Shown here: one piece after another, positions 18,553 to 27,644 of the stretch | Layout of the letters: each line of letters starts with the position of its first letter | How positions within the stretch are numbered: position 1 is the first letter of the stretch | Assembly (NCBI GenBank): GCA_028223755.1 | Contig: JAOIUY010000009.1 | Span: 1 to 32,287 of the forward strand | Reading direction: 5' to 3' | Length of the DNA: 32,287 bases | DNA from: Pseudomonadales bacterium | Lineage (GTDB): Bacteria; Pseudomonadota; Gammaproteobacteria; Pseudomonadales; UBA7434 | Notes under the pieces: model-generated | The model's database searches: none | Told to the model about the DNA's origin: nothing | The model's input: the letters and a program-made list of their open reading frames with translations, nothing else | Translations under genes and position numbers: made by a program

Positions 18553-20424
18553 TCTTTTTCGTGTAACAAGAACAATCAGCGTCATCAATGCAAACATCGC
18601 CCACTGCGGCAGAAGAGGTATATTGCCTTCAGCAGGGTCTGGGGTAAGTGGGTTAGAGTCCAAACCATCTACATAGTTATCGCCATCGGTATCTTCATTG
18701 TTAGGGTCGGTATCACTACCTGGAGTGAAGTCGTTGGGGTTGCCGTCCATATTGACTTCGTCATAGTCTGATAAAAAATCATCGTCTGAATCGCTATCGA
18801 ACGGATCAGTCCCTAAAAATATTTCAATCGAGTTAATTAAACCATCATTATCATCATCACTTTGTGCGTTGACTGTGATATTGATTGCAGCGGTCTCTGT
18901 ATTGTTAGTGCTGTCTGTAATACTCGCTGTGATGACATGATTGCCATCATCAAGAGAGGTTTCGATATTTGCGCCATTACCAATGGTGTTGGGTGTCGCA
19001 CCATTTATTGATGAAGTCCAAACAATATTTTGACTAACATCGCCATCTTCGGTATCGCTGGCAGTGGCGGTAAAGTTTTGTGTATCGGATAGAAATGTTA
19101 CGCCATCGGTTGGGCTGTTGATACTAATGCTTGGTGTTAGGTTGGATACAACGTTGACTTGAAACGTTTGGCTTTTGCTATTAATGCCATCTGAAGCGGA
19201 GAGGGTGATAGAGGCATTACCTGATACGCCGACAACTGGCGTGATGGATAATTGTCGAAGACGTTGATTGCCGTTAATACTGATACCGCTGTTCTCAATA
19301 ACTGCAGTGTTTGATGAGTTTGCCGTTGTGTTGACAGAGGTAATGTCGGTATCGTTATCCATTAGTGCAAAACTAATAATGCTTGTATTGGCATTAAGAA
19401 TTTCTAGGTTTTCTATATCGCTAATAATGGGTTTGTCACTGTTAGAGGTTGTCCAGCCAATGTCTTTTAGCACGGCTTTGGCGAGGCCAATACTATTGGC
19501 AGCTTGTGTGAGTGTCGGCTCCATTAATTCGAACGGCGAAGCGCTGGCGCTAAAGTGTGAGACCGAGCTTCCACTATCAATAACGCTGGGTGCATGCATT
19601 CGCATATGACCTTGATTGGTACCGCTGGTTAAGCTGCCGATTGCTGCTTGCACATTGCTACCAATCCAGTGTAAATCTGGATCATCCGTGGCGGATGCGG
19701 CTCGCTCGGCATTGGTCATTTGGTTCCAGGTTTTACTTTTACTATGATCTTCTAGCTGGCGAATAAAAATATCATTACGGTTATTAAAGAGGCTGCCGTT
19801 GGTGACATTCGAGAGTGTTAAAAAGCCAAGCCCATGCAGTGTTTCATGTAATACCGTCGATAAAAAATCAATATCCTGAGCGCTGCCTCCGCCATCTAAG
19901 CCGTAATACCAATTGCGGTTTGCTAGGCAGTTACTGTTGTTATCAATATCACTATTAAACGTCAGTGTAATATCGCTAGTACTGCTTAGGTCGTTACCGA
20001 TAATACTGTTAGCAAGCGCTTGTACGTAATAGGTATTGGCAAATGGATAGTTCGATGAGGTATGGCCATAGTGAGCAGTTGATGGGCCACCGTAACCTAA
20101 AATAGCGGAATTACTTGAACAGCTGAGTGAATCAAATTCAGCATCTATAACAATAGGAATGTTGCTATCAATAATTTGTTCTAATAAGCGAGCAGCAAAA
20201 TGAATGACATTCTGTCTTTGTTGGCCCAGCGTTGTGCCGCTATTGCCGCCAATAGGTGTAACTGTAGTGTTATCGTTTAAACCTACATTTTCGTCATTGA
20301 GCATGTTGAGCGAAATAGAGGTGGCATAACTAAGCGATGACAGGCAAAGACTTATGCTACATAAAATAAAGCATAAGCATTGAATCAATGATTTATAAGT
20401 AAATGAAAAATGATAAATTGACAT
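18529..20424 (-). CDS. Secreted zinc metalloprotease with Ig-like and Ca-binding repeats and an IPTL-like C-terminal tail
   Basis: A 631-residue exported protein. A signal peptide (about 1-35, ending SLSYA) leads to a metalloprotease domain with HETLHGLGF (H193, E194, H197); a later SHF and the LMEP turn (about 285-300) look like the third zinc ligand and Met-turn of metzincin-like enzymes. Two Ig/cadherin-like domains follow (about 330-420 and 425-515, the second ISINSPTDGVTF...ITASITDSTNN). Then come Asp-rich TSP3-type calcium repeats (about 515-595, DDDNDGL, DSDSDDD, EDTDGDN). The tail IPLLPQWAMFALM plus hydrophobic helix and RKR fits the IPTL-CTERM sorting signal, normally handled by an exosortase encoded elsewhere. 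Probably surface or extracellular proteolysis. The 144-codon gene just upstream is likely co-transcribed. Confidence 0.88.
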   Translation of the reverse strand: MSIYHFSFTYKSLIQCLCFILCSISLCLSSLSYATSISLNMLNDENVGLNDNTTVTPIGGNSGTTLGQQRQNVIHFAARLLEQIIDSNIPIVIDAEFDSLSCSSNSAILGYGGPSTAHYGHTSSNYPFANTYYVQALANSIIGNDLSSTSDITLTFNSDIDNNSNCLANRNWYYGLDGGGSAQDIDFLSTVLHETLHGLGFLTLSNVTNGSLFNNRNDIFIRQLEDHSKSKTWNQMTNAERAASATDDPDLHWIGSNVQAAIGSLTSGTNQGHMRMHAPSVIDSGSSVSHFSASASPFELMEPTLTQAANSIGLAKAVLKDIGWTTSNSDKPIISDIENLEILNANTSIISFALMDNDTDITSVNTTANSSNTAVIENSGISINGNQRLRQLSITPVVGVSGNASITLSASDGINSKSQTFQVNVVSNLTPSISINSPTDGVTFLSDTQNFTATASDTEDGDVSQNIVWTSSINGATPNTIGNGANIETSLDDGNHVITASITDSTNNTETAAINITVNAQSDDDNDGLINSIEIFLGTDPFDSDSDDDFLSDYDEVNMDGNPNDFTPGSDTDPNNEDTDGDNYVDGLDSNPLTPDPAEGNIPLLPQWAMFALMTLIVLVTRKRLKHSIRI

Positions 20425-20485
20425 TCAAAAATCCGTATTTGCTAACACTTGTTATTTATTTTTGGTTTTTATTTTTAGTCGTCAC

Positions 20486-20920
20486 TTATTCAGTTAGTGG
20501 CTGGATAATATCGGTAACTATGGTGTTACCGTTTTCATCAATATAGGCGACAGTTACCGAAGCGGCACGTTGGCTTAAGTCGACATAGCCACCTTGTGCG
20601 GTTTTTACTTCCGGATAACTCGCATTGGGCGGATTAAGCTTGGTGTTGATTTCTGCCCGCATTTCGGCTGAAAAGTTTTGCTTAATCACGTCAACCGATG
20701 GTTCATCATGTCGTTCTAACGCTGTCTGTACTTCATGTTCGGTTTTATCTATTGGCCGTTGAGTGACGGTCTCTGAGCTGTTGGTGCTCTTTGATATAGC
20801 GTTCTTTGGTATAGTGCTCTTTGATACTGTCGTGTTGGGTTGCTGTTTTAGCAAAATGAATACGACAATGGCAAGGCATAGTAGGCTGACTAGGATTTTA
20901 TTTAAGTGCTTGATAATCAA
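20486..20920 (-). CDS. Small membrane-anchored hypothetical protein
   Basis: A 144-residue protein of unknown function. An N-terminal hydrophobic segment (about 8-25) acts as signal anchor, then a Ser/Thr/Lys-rich linker (about 28-55) encoded partly by three 15-bp repeats, then a soluble periplasmic part ending VTVAYIDENGNTIVTD. The start is TTG at 20920, supported by GAGGTT eight bases upstream; no ATG fits. It ends 61 bases before the protease gene on the same strand, so it may be a partner, chaperone or unrelated passenger of that enzyme. No family was recognised. Confidence 0.7.
   Translation of the reverse strand: MIIKHLNKILVSLLCLAIVVFILLKQQPNTTVSKSTIPKNAISKSTNSSETVTQRPIDKTEHEVQTALERHDEPSVDVIKQNFSAEMRAEINTKLNPPNASYPEVKTAQGGYVDLSQRAASVTVAYIDENGNTIVTDIIQPLTE
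20784..20828. repeat. Three in-frame 15-bp tandem repeats
   Basis: GTGCTCTTTGATATA, GCGTTCTTTGGTATA and GTGCTCTTTGATACT lie head to tail inside the 20486-20920 gene and encode repeated Lys-Ser/Asn-Thr/Ala units of the linker. Length is a multiple of three, so copy change would keep the frame. Confidence 0.7.
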
Positions 20921-21059
20921 GATAATAACCTCGCTAGCAGCAATCTAAATTGATCTATTTTATTATTAGTTAGCCATTTTAAGGCCGTTTTTTCTATCTT
21001 ACTGTGTATTAGCTGCTTTGGCAGTAAAAATTATATTCGTGGTTATCTATGAGCCACTA

Positions 21060-21596
21060 TTAATGATCTTGTTTGGCGATAGTATCGCGCAGGTAGACAA
21101 ATAATTTACGCGCTGATGCAGGTGGCTTATTTTGCTTGGTTTCATGAGCGCTTTGACGCGCAATTTGACGTAACCACTGTCGGTCAGCGTCGGCGTATTG
21201 CTCGATAAAAGCTTCAATATTTTGATGACCTTCGGTGAGTATACGGTCGCGCCATTGTTCAACCAAATGGTGCTGTTGGTTGTGAATGTTGTGTAGATTC
21301 CGAATTTTTTCAAAGTGCGCTTCGATGGCATCGATAATCTCTTGGCCTTCTTTGCGCATTAGCTTGCCAATAAATTGCATTTGTCGGCGAAGTCCTTCTC
21401 GATGCTTAATGCGTTTTGTTTCGATTAACGCAGTATGCAATTCATCTGAGATGCCTAAACCTTCGAGGTCTTGGTTTTTTAAATCTAATAGCTGTTTGCC
21501 TAGATCTTGAAGGTGATGCATTTCTCGCTTGAGCTGACTTTTACTAACGACATCTTCGTCGTTTTGTTTTTCATGATCAATTTTTTTTCTAGCCAT
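21060..21596 (-). CDS. darP: Ribosome biogenesis factor DarP (YjgA)
   Basis: A 178-residue helical, charged protein of the YjgA/DarP (DUF615) family, which assists 50S ribosomal subunit assembly. Recognisable stretches are SKSQLKREMHHLQDLG, IKHREGLRRQMQFIGKLMR and the C-terminal PPASARKLFVYLRD. It is the last gene of the leftward block, 58 bases after mgtE. In many relatives yjgA neighbours pmbA/tldD instead. The gap to mgtE is filled by 13-bp repeats, and no clear Shine-Dalgarno is present. No convincing terminator was seen after it. Confidence 0.93.
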   Translation of the reverse strand: MARKKIDHEKQNDEDVVSKSQLKREMHHLQDLGKQLLDLKNQDLEGLGISDELHTALIETKRIKHREGLRRQMQFIGKLMRKEGQEIIDAIEAHFEKIRNLHNIHNQQHHLVEQWRDRILTEGHQNIEAFIEQYADADRQWLRQIARQSAHETKQNKPPASARKLFVYLRDTIAKQDH

Positions 21597-21608
21597 AACG
21601 ATTTTTTT

Positions 21609-21660
21609 GCGTTTATTGTTTGCGTTAATTGGTTACGTTAACTGTTTCCGTTAATCAGGC
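21609..21660. repeat. Four imperfect 13-bp tandem repeats between mgtE and darP
   Basis: GCGTTTATTGTTT, GCGTTAATTGGTT, ACGTTAACTGTTT and CCGTTAATCAGGC are contiguous; the last unit covers the mgtE stop codon. They resemble the ACGTTACTGNTTT units in front of gltA, with the same orientation relative to the downstream gene. Confidence 0.7.
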
Positions 21661-23013
21661 GTAAAAGATCGTAGCTAGGCCTAGGAAAGACATAAAGCCA
21701 ACGACGTCCGTGATGGTGGTTAAGGCAACACTGCCTGCTAGCGCAGGATCAATATTGGCTTTCTTTAATGCCAGCGGCAGTATTGCACCTGCTAACGCAG
21801 CGGTAATTAAATTGATAACCATTGCTGCAGCGATAATGCCACCAATAATCATATCATTAAACCACCATGCAGCAGCGATGGCGACTACAGCGGCCCAGAG
21901 CAGGGCGTTGATGACGCCAACGGCAAGCTCACGAAAAATAAGCCAGCCCTGATTGTGTTTTTTGATATGGCCAATGGCAAGACCGCGAACGACAATGGTC
22001 AGCGTTTGTGTGCCGGCAACACCACCCATGCTGGCAACAATCGGCATGAGTATCGCTAGCGCAACAACTTTGTCGATAGCACCTTGAAATAGATTGATAA
22101 CGGCAGCAGCAATAAAAGCAGTAATTAAATTAACGCCTAACCATATTGCTCTTCTTGGCGTGGTTTTAATAACTGGAGAAAACGTATCTTCTTCTTCATC
22201 CAGGCCTGCCATACTCATTAATGAGTGATCAGCATCTTCACGAATAACATCAACGATATCATCAATGGTGATACGGCCAAGCAATTTACCTTCTTCATTA
22301 ACGACGGGTGCAGATACCCAATCTTTACGTTCAAAGCGGCGCGCTACTTCATCGTCGGGCATTTCGACGGGAATGGCTTTTACATCCGAGAGCATAATTT
22401 CGCGGACAGTATGAGTTGGGTCTGAGACCAATATTTTTGCGAGCGGTAAGATACCGACAAACTCATCACTGCGATTCACCACATAGAGATTATCCGTCAT
22501 ATCTGGAATTTCATCGTGACGACGAAGGTAGCGCAGCACTACATCAACCGAATGACGTGCGCGAACGGTAATGGTATCAGTGTTCATTAAGCCACCAGCG
22601 GTGTTTTCTGGGTAGCTTAATGCGCTGGTCACTCGTAGGCGATCTTGGATGCTCATGGCTTGCAGTACTTCACGGGTTACCCGATCGGGTAACTGCTGAA
22701 GAATATCCACCATGTCATCCGTTTCTAGTTCAGCCGATAAAGCGACTAGCTCGGAGTTTTCCATCGCTAGAACGAATTGGGTTTGTAGCTCATCACCTAA
22801 AAACGGTAGTACATCACTGCGACGCTCTTCATCAACCAGAGCCCATAGGATTTGCCGTGAGGGCGGCGGTGATGACTCAATCAGGTGAGCAGTTTCTTCG
22901 GCCGCTAATACATTGAGCGTATGACGGGCATGTTGGAATGTGCCGCTTTGTAGCAAATCGGCCACTTCTTGGCTTCGCGAGAGTTCCTGATTGTGATCGG
23001 CGATTGCTGGCAT
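21655..23013 (-). CDS. mgtE: Magnesium transporter MgtE
   Basis: Mg2+ channel/transporter of the inner membrane, 452 residues. The N-terminal superhelical domain (about 1-130), then a CBS pair (about 135-255, PENTAGGLMNTDTITVRARH ... RITIDDIVDVI) that senses cytoplasmic Mg2+, a plug helix, and five membrane helices (about 285-452) with MPIVASMGGVAGTQ and the ion-path aspartate in TTITDVVGFMSF. It lies between ptsO and darP on the same strand, but a 221-base gap and a promoter candidate suggest separate expression. Confidence 0.95.
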   Translation of the reverse strand: MPAIADHNQELSRSQEVADLLQSGTFQHARHTLNVLAAEETAHLIESSPPPSRQILWALVDEERRSDVLPFLGDELQTQFVLAMENSELVALSAELETDDMVDILQQLPDRVTREVLQAMSIQDRLRVTSALSYPENTAGGLMNTDTITVRARHSVDVVLRYLRRHDEIPDMTDNLYVVNRSDEFVGILPLAKILVSDPTHTVREIMLSDVKAIPVEMPDDEVARRFERKDWVSAPVVNEEGKLLGRITIDDIVDVIREDADHSLMSMAGLDEEEDTFSPVIKTTPRRAIWLGVNLITAFIAAAVINLFQGAIDKVVALAILMPIVASMGGVAGTQTLTIVVRGLAIGHIKKHNQGWLIFRELAVGVINALLWAAVVAIAAAWWFNDMIIGGIIAAAMVINLITAALAGAILPLALKKANIDPALAGSVALTTITDVVGFMSFLGLATIFYA

Positions 23014-23152
23014 GATTAACTTCTGGCTATTTGCTATTAAGGCTGTATTGAATGATCAAAATACTGGCAAACAATGTGGCTTGATAACGAACCTTAGCGC
23101 TAGGATTATTCGTCGGTACGCAGGAGGTGTTAACAGGCGTTTAATGGGTTTG

Positions 23153-23181
23153 ATTATGCGTGAAAGGCTCTGGATCAACAA
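23153..23181 (-). promoter_or_regulatory. Promoter candidate for mgtE-darP
   Basis: Minus-strand TTGTTG (23181-23176) and CATAAT (23158-23153) with a 17-base spacer, about 140 bases before mgtE. The -10 box matches five of six positions, the -35 three. Confidence 0.4.
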
Positions 23182-23234
23182 GCGAGGATGCAGGCAAGAT
23201 TACCGATGTTCAGCCTAGAAAAGGGCTTTAGAGC

Positions 23235-23504
23235 TTATTCGCCCTCATCAAAGAGGTTGTTAATAAGGTCGGTGATGGCGTTCATCGCTTCGGTTTCATC
23301 ATGACCTTCAGTAGTAATGGTCAGTTCAGATCCTTTAGCTGCAGCGAGCAGCATTACCGACATAATGCTCTTGCCATCAATAGATTTGGTTTCGTATTCG
23401 ATAGTAACGGCGCTAGCAAATTGGATCGTGATATCGACCAGCTTATTAGCCGCTCTGGCATGAAGGCCGAGTTTATTTTGTATTGTAATCGTTGTTTGCG
23501 GCAT
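23235..23504 (-). CDS. ptsO: HPr-family phosphocarrier NPr
   Basis: Phosphocarrier of the nitrogen PTS, passing phosphate from EI-Ntr (PtsP) to PtsN. It has 89 residues. The phosphorylated histidine H15 is in NKLGLHARAANK. A serine at position 46 (DGKSIMSVMLLAA) matches the HPr regulatory-serine region, without implying an HPr kinase here. It follows rapZ, as in E. coli, which supports NPr over sugar-PTS HPr. Confidence 0.94.
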   Translation of the reverse strand: MPQTTITIQNKLGLHARAANKLVDITIQFASAVTIEYETKSIDGKSIMSVMLLAAAKGSELTITTEGHDETEAMNAITDLINNLFDEGE

Positions 23505-23614
23505 GATTTTTTAGTCGATGATCGATAAATAAGGTAGTGAATCTAGATGCCACAGAATCGGCTATGTCTTTACTGCTGTCAAGAGTCTGTCAATTTGAAT
23601 TCGAGTCATACATA

Positions 23615-24481
23615 TTAGTTTTTGAATTCACGATGGCGCACTTGGACGATATTGTCAGCATTGCTAAAGTGCCTGTGCAGTGCTTCGGCAATAAACACTG
23701 AGCGATGCTGGCCGCCTGTGCAGCCAATCGATACCGTGGTGTAGCTTCGTTTGGCATCCCGAAAGCGGGGCAGCCAGTTTTCGAGGTATTGAGTGATATC
23801 GGCAATCATTGCTTGGACGTCGTCATGGCTATTTAAAAAATCAATAACTGGTTGATCTAAGCCTGTAAATGCGCGGAGTTCGACTTTCCAGTAGGGGTTA
23901 GGTAGACAGCGCACATCAAATACGATATCTGAATCGATCGGTATGTTGCGTTTAAATCCGAAGGATTGAAACATGAGTGACATCTCTGATGATGATTTGC
24001 CGCCCACGCGATCACTAATTAATTGTCGCAGTTCGTGCAGCGTCATAGTGCTGCTGTCGATGCTAAGATCCGCCATCGCTGCAATACCTTCAAGTAATAG
24101 CGATTCAGTTTCAATGGCTTCTTTCAGGGACATATGTTCGTTGCTGATAGGATGCTTGCGGCGCGTTTCAGAAAATCGTTTGATGAGCGTATTGTTGTTG
24201 GCATCTAAATAAATAATATTGGTATCTACTTCGGCTGGAATTTCTTTAACCAATTGGGGGAAGCGTGATAACTCCGTAGGGATGTTTCGCGCATCAATAC
24301 TCACGGCGATTTTTTCATTACTGTTTTCAGAATTGCTATCGGCATCAAGGGCTTGCTTTGCCAATGCAGGTAGCAGGCCAGCGGGTAAATTATCGATGCA
24401 GTAAAACCCTAAATCTTCGAGCATATTCAGAGCCGTACTTTTGCCGGATCCTGAACGACCGCTAATGATGACCAATTTCAT
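23615..24481 (-). CDS. rapZ: RNase adapter protein RapZ
   Basis: A 288-residue NTP- and RNA-binding protein. In enterobacteria it guides RNase E to the GlmZ small RNA to control glucosamine-6-phosphate synthase. Walker A GRSGSGKST (8-16) and the C-terminal signature GCTGGQHRSVFIAEAL (from about residue 253) with VRHRE at the end are diagnostic. It sits between ptsN and ptsO as usual. Whether a GlmZ-like RNA exists in this organism cannot be told from the window. Confidence 0.95.
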   Translation of the reverse strand: MKLVIISGRSGSGKSTALNMLEDLGFYCIDNLPAGLLPALAKQALDADSNSENSNEKIAVSIDARNIPTELSRFPQLVKEIPAEVDTNIIYLDANNNTLIKRFSETRRKHPISNEHMSLKEAIETESLLLEGIAAMADLSIDSSTMTLHELRQLISDRVGGKSSSEMSLMFQSFGFKRNIPIDSDIVFDVRCLPNPYWKVELRAFTGLDQPVIDFLNSHDDVQAMIADITQYLENWLPRFRDAKRSYTTVSIGCTGGQHRSVFIAEALHRHFSNADNIVQVRHREFKN

Positions 24482-24532
24482 TTTTATATCTCTATTTAAA
24501 AGGATCTGCAGTGGTGTTTTATTTAAAACAAT

Positions 24533-25000
24533 TTAATTTAAATCAAGTTGTATCAGTGTTTGTTTGAGTGAGCTGGCATCACTTGCCTGACGTATTTTTT
24601 GGCAGAGTGGATCCTGGCTTAAAATTTTGGCCATTAATGCAAGTATGGCGAGATGTTCGTCAGTGGACTCTGTTGGAACGATTAAGGCCCATAATAGGTC
24701 AACGGGTTTGCCGTCGCGGGCATCAAAATCAATGCCATTGTCTAAGGTTAAAATGGCTGACTGCGCTTGCGTGCAGCCAGAAAAACGGCAATGCGGTATG
24801 GCAATGCCGTTTTCGAGTGCTGTACTGCCTAATTTTTCTCGACTAGTGAATGCATCGAAAACTAAATCTTGATCAAGACTATTGTCGTTTTCTGCAAATA
24901 GGCGCGATAGCGTTTCCAGTGATTTTTTTTTGCTGGAAAGATTAGCGTTAAGCTGAATGCGCCCAATATCTAATAGATTGCCGAGTGGTGAGTCGAGCAT
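24533..25000 (-). CDS. ptsN: Nitrogen PTS IIA protein PtsN
   Basis: EIIA-Ntr, end acceptor of the nitrogen PTS and regulator of potassium and nitrogen functions. It has 155 residues, with phosphorylated H70 in NGIAIPHCRF and a typical LLWALIVPTES core. ATG lies only two bases after the hpf stop, so translation is probably coupled to hpf. Confidence 0.95.
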   Translation of the reverse strand: MLDSPLGNLLDIGRIQLNANLSSKKKSLETLSRLFAENDNSLDQDLVFDAFTSREKLGSTALENGIAIPHCRFSGCTQAQSAILTLDNGIDFDARDGKPVDLLWALIVPTESTDEHLAILALMAKILSQDPLCQKIRQASDASSLKQTLIQLDLN

Positions 25001-25002
25001 AG

Positions 25003-25362
25003 TTAGTCGAAGTACTCCATGGTGTCGTCTATCGTTTCTGCTTCTAACGGTTGTTGTTTAACGCTTTGGCGATGGTGCTTGCCGTGGGTTTTTTCTTTGT
25101 GTTTGATGATTTGTCTATCAAGTTTGTCGGCGAGGCCGTCGATGGCGGCATACATATCTTGATTTTTATCATTAGCAAATAAGTCTGCACCCGAAACGTG
25201 CACTGAGGCTTCGGCTTTTTGAATGGCTTTTTCGACGACTAAGGTGACGTCGATATTAGTGATCTGATCAAAGTGTCTTTCGAGTCGATCAAATTTACTT
25301 AGTACATACTCTCGTAGTGGGTGAGTAACTTCAACATGATGGCCGCTGATATTGATTCGCAT
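25003..25362 (-). CDS. hpf: Ribosome hibernation promoting factor HPF (short type)
   Basis: Binds the 30S decoding region and promotes inactive 100S ribosome dimers in starvation. It has 119 residues: the S30AE domain (1-about 95; MRINISGHHVEVTHPLREYV, then SGADLFANDKNQDMYAAID) plus a 24-residue tail ending DTMEYFD that E. coli HPF lacks. It is still short of the long-type dimerisation domain. AGGAG at seven bases supports the start at 25362. Unlike E. coli, it is separated from rpoN by 358 bases with its own promoter candidate. Confidence 0.94.
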   Translation of the reverse strand: MRINISGHHVEVTHPLREYVLSKFDRLERHFDQITNIDVTLVVEKAIQKAEASVHVSGADLFANDKNQDMYAAIDGLADKLDRQIIKHKEKTHGKHHRQSVKQQPLEAETIDDTMEYFD

Positions 25363-25720
25363 AGACTTCTCCTAATGAATGCACTGATTGAAAAATGTCG
25401 TCAGCATTTTAGACGCTAACGGATTGACAATAAATGATGATTGTTCAGATTGATTTAAGTAAGGCGATTGCTTTGAAAATGATTTGCGGAACACACTTTG
25501 AAAAAAAGTATGATTAAATTTTTGAATGTTCGTCAAGATTGCGAGCGAGTGGCCCGATTCGGATATGCGTTGGCGTGGTTTTAAACGCGATAAAGTAGCG
25601 TTTATTTTTTTCACATTAATGACCTAGTTGAGAGTCTTATTCTTCACCGTTTTTTTTAAGTGAAGGCATACAGAGTATCGTAAATTTGACCGCATTCCAA
25701 GTCTGCAGTTCGCATATTGG
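25363..25720 (-). other. rpoN-hpf intergenic region, no credible gene
   Basis: This 358-base gap holds the hpf ribosome site and a promoter candidate (25507-25536). An 80-codon minus-strand frame (25372-25614) has no ribosome site and no recognisable family and was rejected. An AAACGC/GCGTTT hairpin followed by a T-run faces the plus strand at 25582-25611. The reason for the long gap is unknown. Confidence 0.5.
25507..25536 (-). promoter_or_regulatory. Promoter candidate for hpf-ptsN-rapZ-ptsO
   Basis: Minus-strand TTGACG (25536-25531) and CATACT (25512-25507) with an 18-base spacer; start near 25500, about 140 bases before hpf. It would allow hpf to respond independently of rpoN. Confidence 0.5.
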
Positions 25721-27283
25721 TTAAGCAATCCTTTTTCGTTCGTTAGATGGCGGTATAGCCATTGATTCACGGTATTTGGCTACGGTTCTTCTAGCAACTT
25801 TAATGCCTTGCTCATCGAGTAATGTCGCTATTTTATTATCACTGAGCGGTTTACGAGCATTTTCTGCGGCAACTAACTTTTTAATGATGGCGCGAATGGC
25901 GGTAGATGAGCACTCTCCACCTTCAGCGGTAGCGACATGGCTAGAAAAGAAATATTTTAATTCGAAAATGCCTCTAGGCGTATGCATGTATTTTTGTGTC
26001 GTAACCCTCGAAACTGTTGATTCGTGCATCTCAACATCCGTAGCAATATCATGCAAAACGAGTGGTTTCATGGCTTCTTCGCCATGTTCTAGAAATTCGC
26101 GTTGGTGTTCGACAATGCGTGAGGCAACTTTTAATAACGTTTCATTACGACTATGTAAGCTTTTTAAGAACCATTTGGCTTCTTGCAAATTGTCACGCAA
26201 AAAAGTGTTGTCGGAGCTACTGTCGGCACGTTTAACCAAAGAGGCATAATCAGCGTTAATACGTATTTTGGGTGCAATGTCAGGATTGAGTTGCACTAAC
26301 CACCGACCTTTCTTTTTTTTCACAAATACATCGGGCACAACGTACTGCGCGGCATTATCTTGGTAGGCATCGCCGGGCTGCGGGTTGAGACTTCTAATTA
26401 ACTGAATAACTTCGCCAAGTTCTTTTTCTTTTAAGCGCGTGCGACGAATTAATTGCGTAAAGTCCCGCGTAGCTAAAAGATTAAGATGGCGATTGATGAT
26501 TTGTGCCGCTTGTTCACGCCAAGGTGTCTGTGAGGGCAGTTGTGCTAGTTGCACCATTAGGCAGTCGGTTAAGTCTGTACTGGCAACGCCGATAGGATCA
26601 AATTGTTGAATGCGGTGGCGCACGGCTTCGATTTCGTCGAGTTCAATTTCAAGTTCGTCGTCAAAGGTTTCGAGCAGCTCTTCAACTGAGATACTCAGCA
26701 TGCCACTAGGTGCTAATGCATCAATAATAGCAGTAGCAATGAGCTGGTCGGTATCACTCATTGGTGTCAGGTTGAGCTGCCATAAAAGGTGACTGCTAAG
26801 CGATACGCTCGAAGAGTTGCGATTGTCCAAGTCGGCCATTTCATTAAAGTCGAGGCTCTGACCTGAACTGCTCGGTGCTGATGTATAGACATCATCCCAG
26901 TTGCTATCTACGGGCGTTTCGCTGGGAATGTTATCTTGCCAGTCAGCATCGTCGTTTTGGCTGGTATCGTCGGTATTGATGGCGGTTTCGGTGGCATTAG
27001 CGAGATAGTCATCGCCAGCAGTGTCGGTAGTGGCTTCATTGCCACTTTCGACACTGTTTTCTGTGCTCGCTTGAGCCTCTAAGACCTTGTCGCTAGTCTC
27101 GGATGCTGAGTCGTTATTGTTTTCGCTTTCTTCAGATACCTCTAACATTGGATTGGTATCGACAATTTCTTGGATTTCTTGTTGCAGATCGAGAGTAGAC
27201 AGTTGTAAGAGACGAATCGCTTGCTGAAGCTGGGGGGTCATTGTCAGATGCTGACCCATTTTTAACTGAAGCGATTGTTTCAT
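25721..27283 (-). CDS. rpoN: RNA polymerase sigma-54 factor RpoN
   Basis: Sigma factor for -24/-12 promoters that need AAA+ activators. It has 520 residues. Region I is Gln/Leu-rich ([20 protein letters not shown], then QAIRLLQLS). Region II is long and acidic (about 45-160, many Asp, Glu, Ser, Thr). The core-binding region follows, then a helix-turn-helix ([13 protein letters not shown]) and the RpoN box [10 protein letters not shown] near the C-terminus. ATG at 27283 lacks a clear ribosome site. It lies downstream of lptB, as in most gammaproteobacteria, but 361 bases away with its own promoter. Confidence 0.97.
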   Translation of the reverse strand: MKQSLQLKMGQHLTMTPQLQQAIRLLQLSTLDLQQEIQEIVDTNPMLEVSEESENNNDSASETSDKVLEAQASTENSVESGNEATTDTAGDDYLANATETAINTDDTSQNDDADWQDNIPSETPVDSNWDDVYTSAPSSSGQSLDFNEMADLDNRNSSSVSLSSHLLWQLNLTPMSDTDQLIATAIIDALAPSGMLSISVEELLETFDDELEIELDEIEAVRHRIQQFDPIGVASTDLTDCLMVQLAQLPSQTPWREQAAQIINRHLNLLATRDFTQLIRRTRLKEKELGEVIQLIRSLNPQPGDAYQDNAAQYVVPDVFVKKKKGRWLVQLNPDIAPKIRINADYASLVKRADSSSDNTFLRDNLQEAKWFLKSLHSRNETLLKVASRIVEHQREFLEHGEEAMKPLVLHDIATDVEMHESTVSRVTTQKYMHTPRGIFELKYFFSSHVATAEGGECSSTAIRAIIKKLVAAENARKPLSDNKIATLLDEQGIKVARRTVAKYRESMAIPPSNERKRIA

Positions 27284-27644
27284 AGATATTTTTTGTTTAA
27301 TTATCTCAATAGCGGATAGTTTGTGTAAGTCGAACGGGTTTGAAAGGAGGGTTTCTTGCCGTCGCCATTACTGCTGTTTAGTGACCCAGTGCTAAAGGGT
27401 TGGGTGGGTCAGAAAATAGACGTTATAGAGTTAGAGTGTAGTCGGGTGCACGTTAGTAAGCAAGACTAATGCCAAAAGATAAAAAACTTGACTTTTTTCA
27501 GATGCGGTTTTCTTGATGTATCACTTGGCCGAGTGTGAAAACGGCGTTGGGAAGGCCTTTAGTCGCGATTATTGGGCGAATTTAGTGCTGAATTTCGCTC
27601 ACTATTTTTTAATACTAGGCGTTATAGCGGGCAAATAAAATCAC
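27284..27644 (-). other. lptB-rpoN intergenic region with leader hairpin, no gene
   Basis: A 361-base gap without a gene. It contains a promoter for rpoN (27435-27463) and, in the resulting leader, a TGACCCA/TGGGTCA-type hairpin (stem arms 27382-27388 and 27405-27411, 16-base loop). An AT-rich stretch with AAAAAAGTCAAGTTTTTT-like symmetry lies upstream of the promoter. No strong terminator follows lptB; a GCGAA(A)TT hairpin at 27576-27597 has its T-run on the wrong strand. Confidence 0.5.
27435..27463 (-). promoter_or_regulatory. Promoter for rpoN
   Basis: Minus-strand TTGCTT (27463-27458), 17-base spacer, TACACT (27440-27435); start near 27428, giving a leader of about 145 bases. Confidence 0.5.

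Noticed and set aside
22000-22060. MgtE motif MGGVAGTQ differs from the GGNAG-type of Thermus
   Set aside because: From memory gammaproteobacterial MgtE proteins commonly show GGIAGSQ-like forms here, so this looks ordinary.
23014-23234. Possible Mg2+ riboswitch before mgtE
   Set aside because: Only short weak stems were seen and no M-box-like conserved core could be recognised.
25582-25611. Terminator-like AAACGC/GCGTTT hairpin with T-run on the plus strand
   Set aside because: No plus-strand gene ends here; stem is only 7 bp. Kept only as a remark in the gap entry.
25372-25614. 80-codon minus-strand reading frame upstream of hpf
   Set aside because: No ribosome-binding site, no recognisable motif, and it covers the hpf promoter candidate; more likely chance in AT-rich noncoding DNA.
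27576-27610. Hairpin with T-run downstream of lptB
   Set aside because: The T-run is on the plus strand, whereas lptB is transcribed leftward; not a terminator for lptB.
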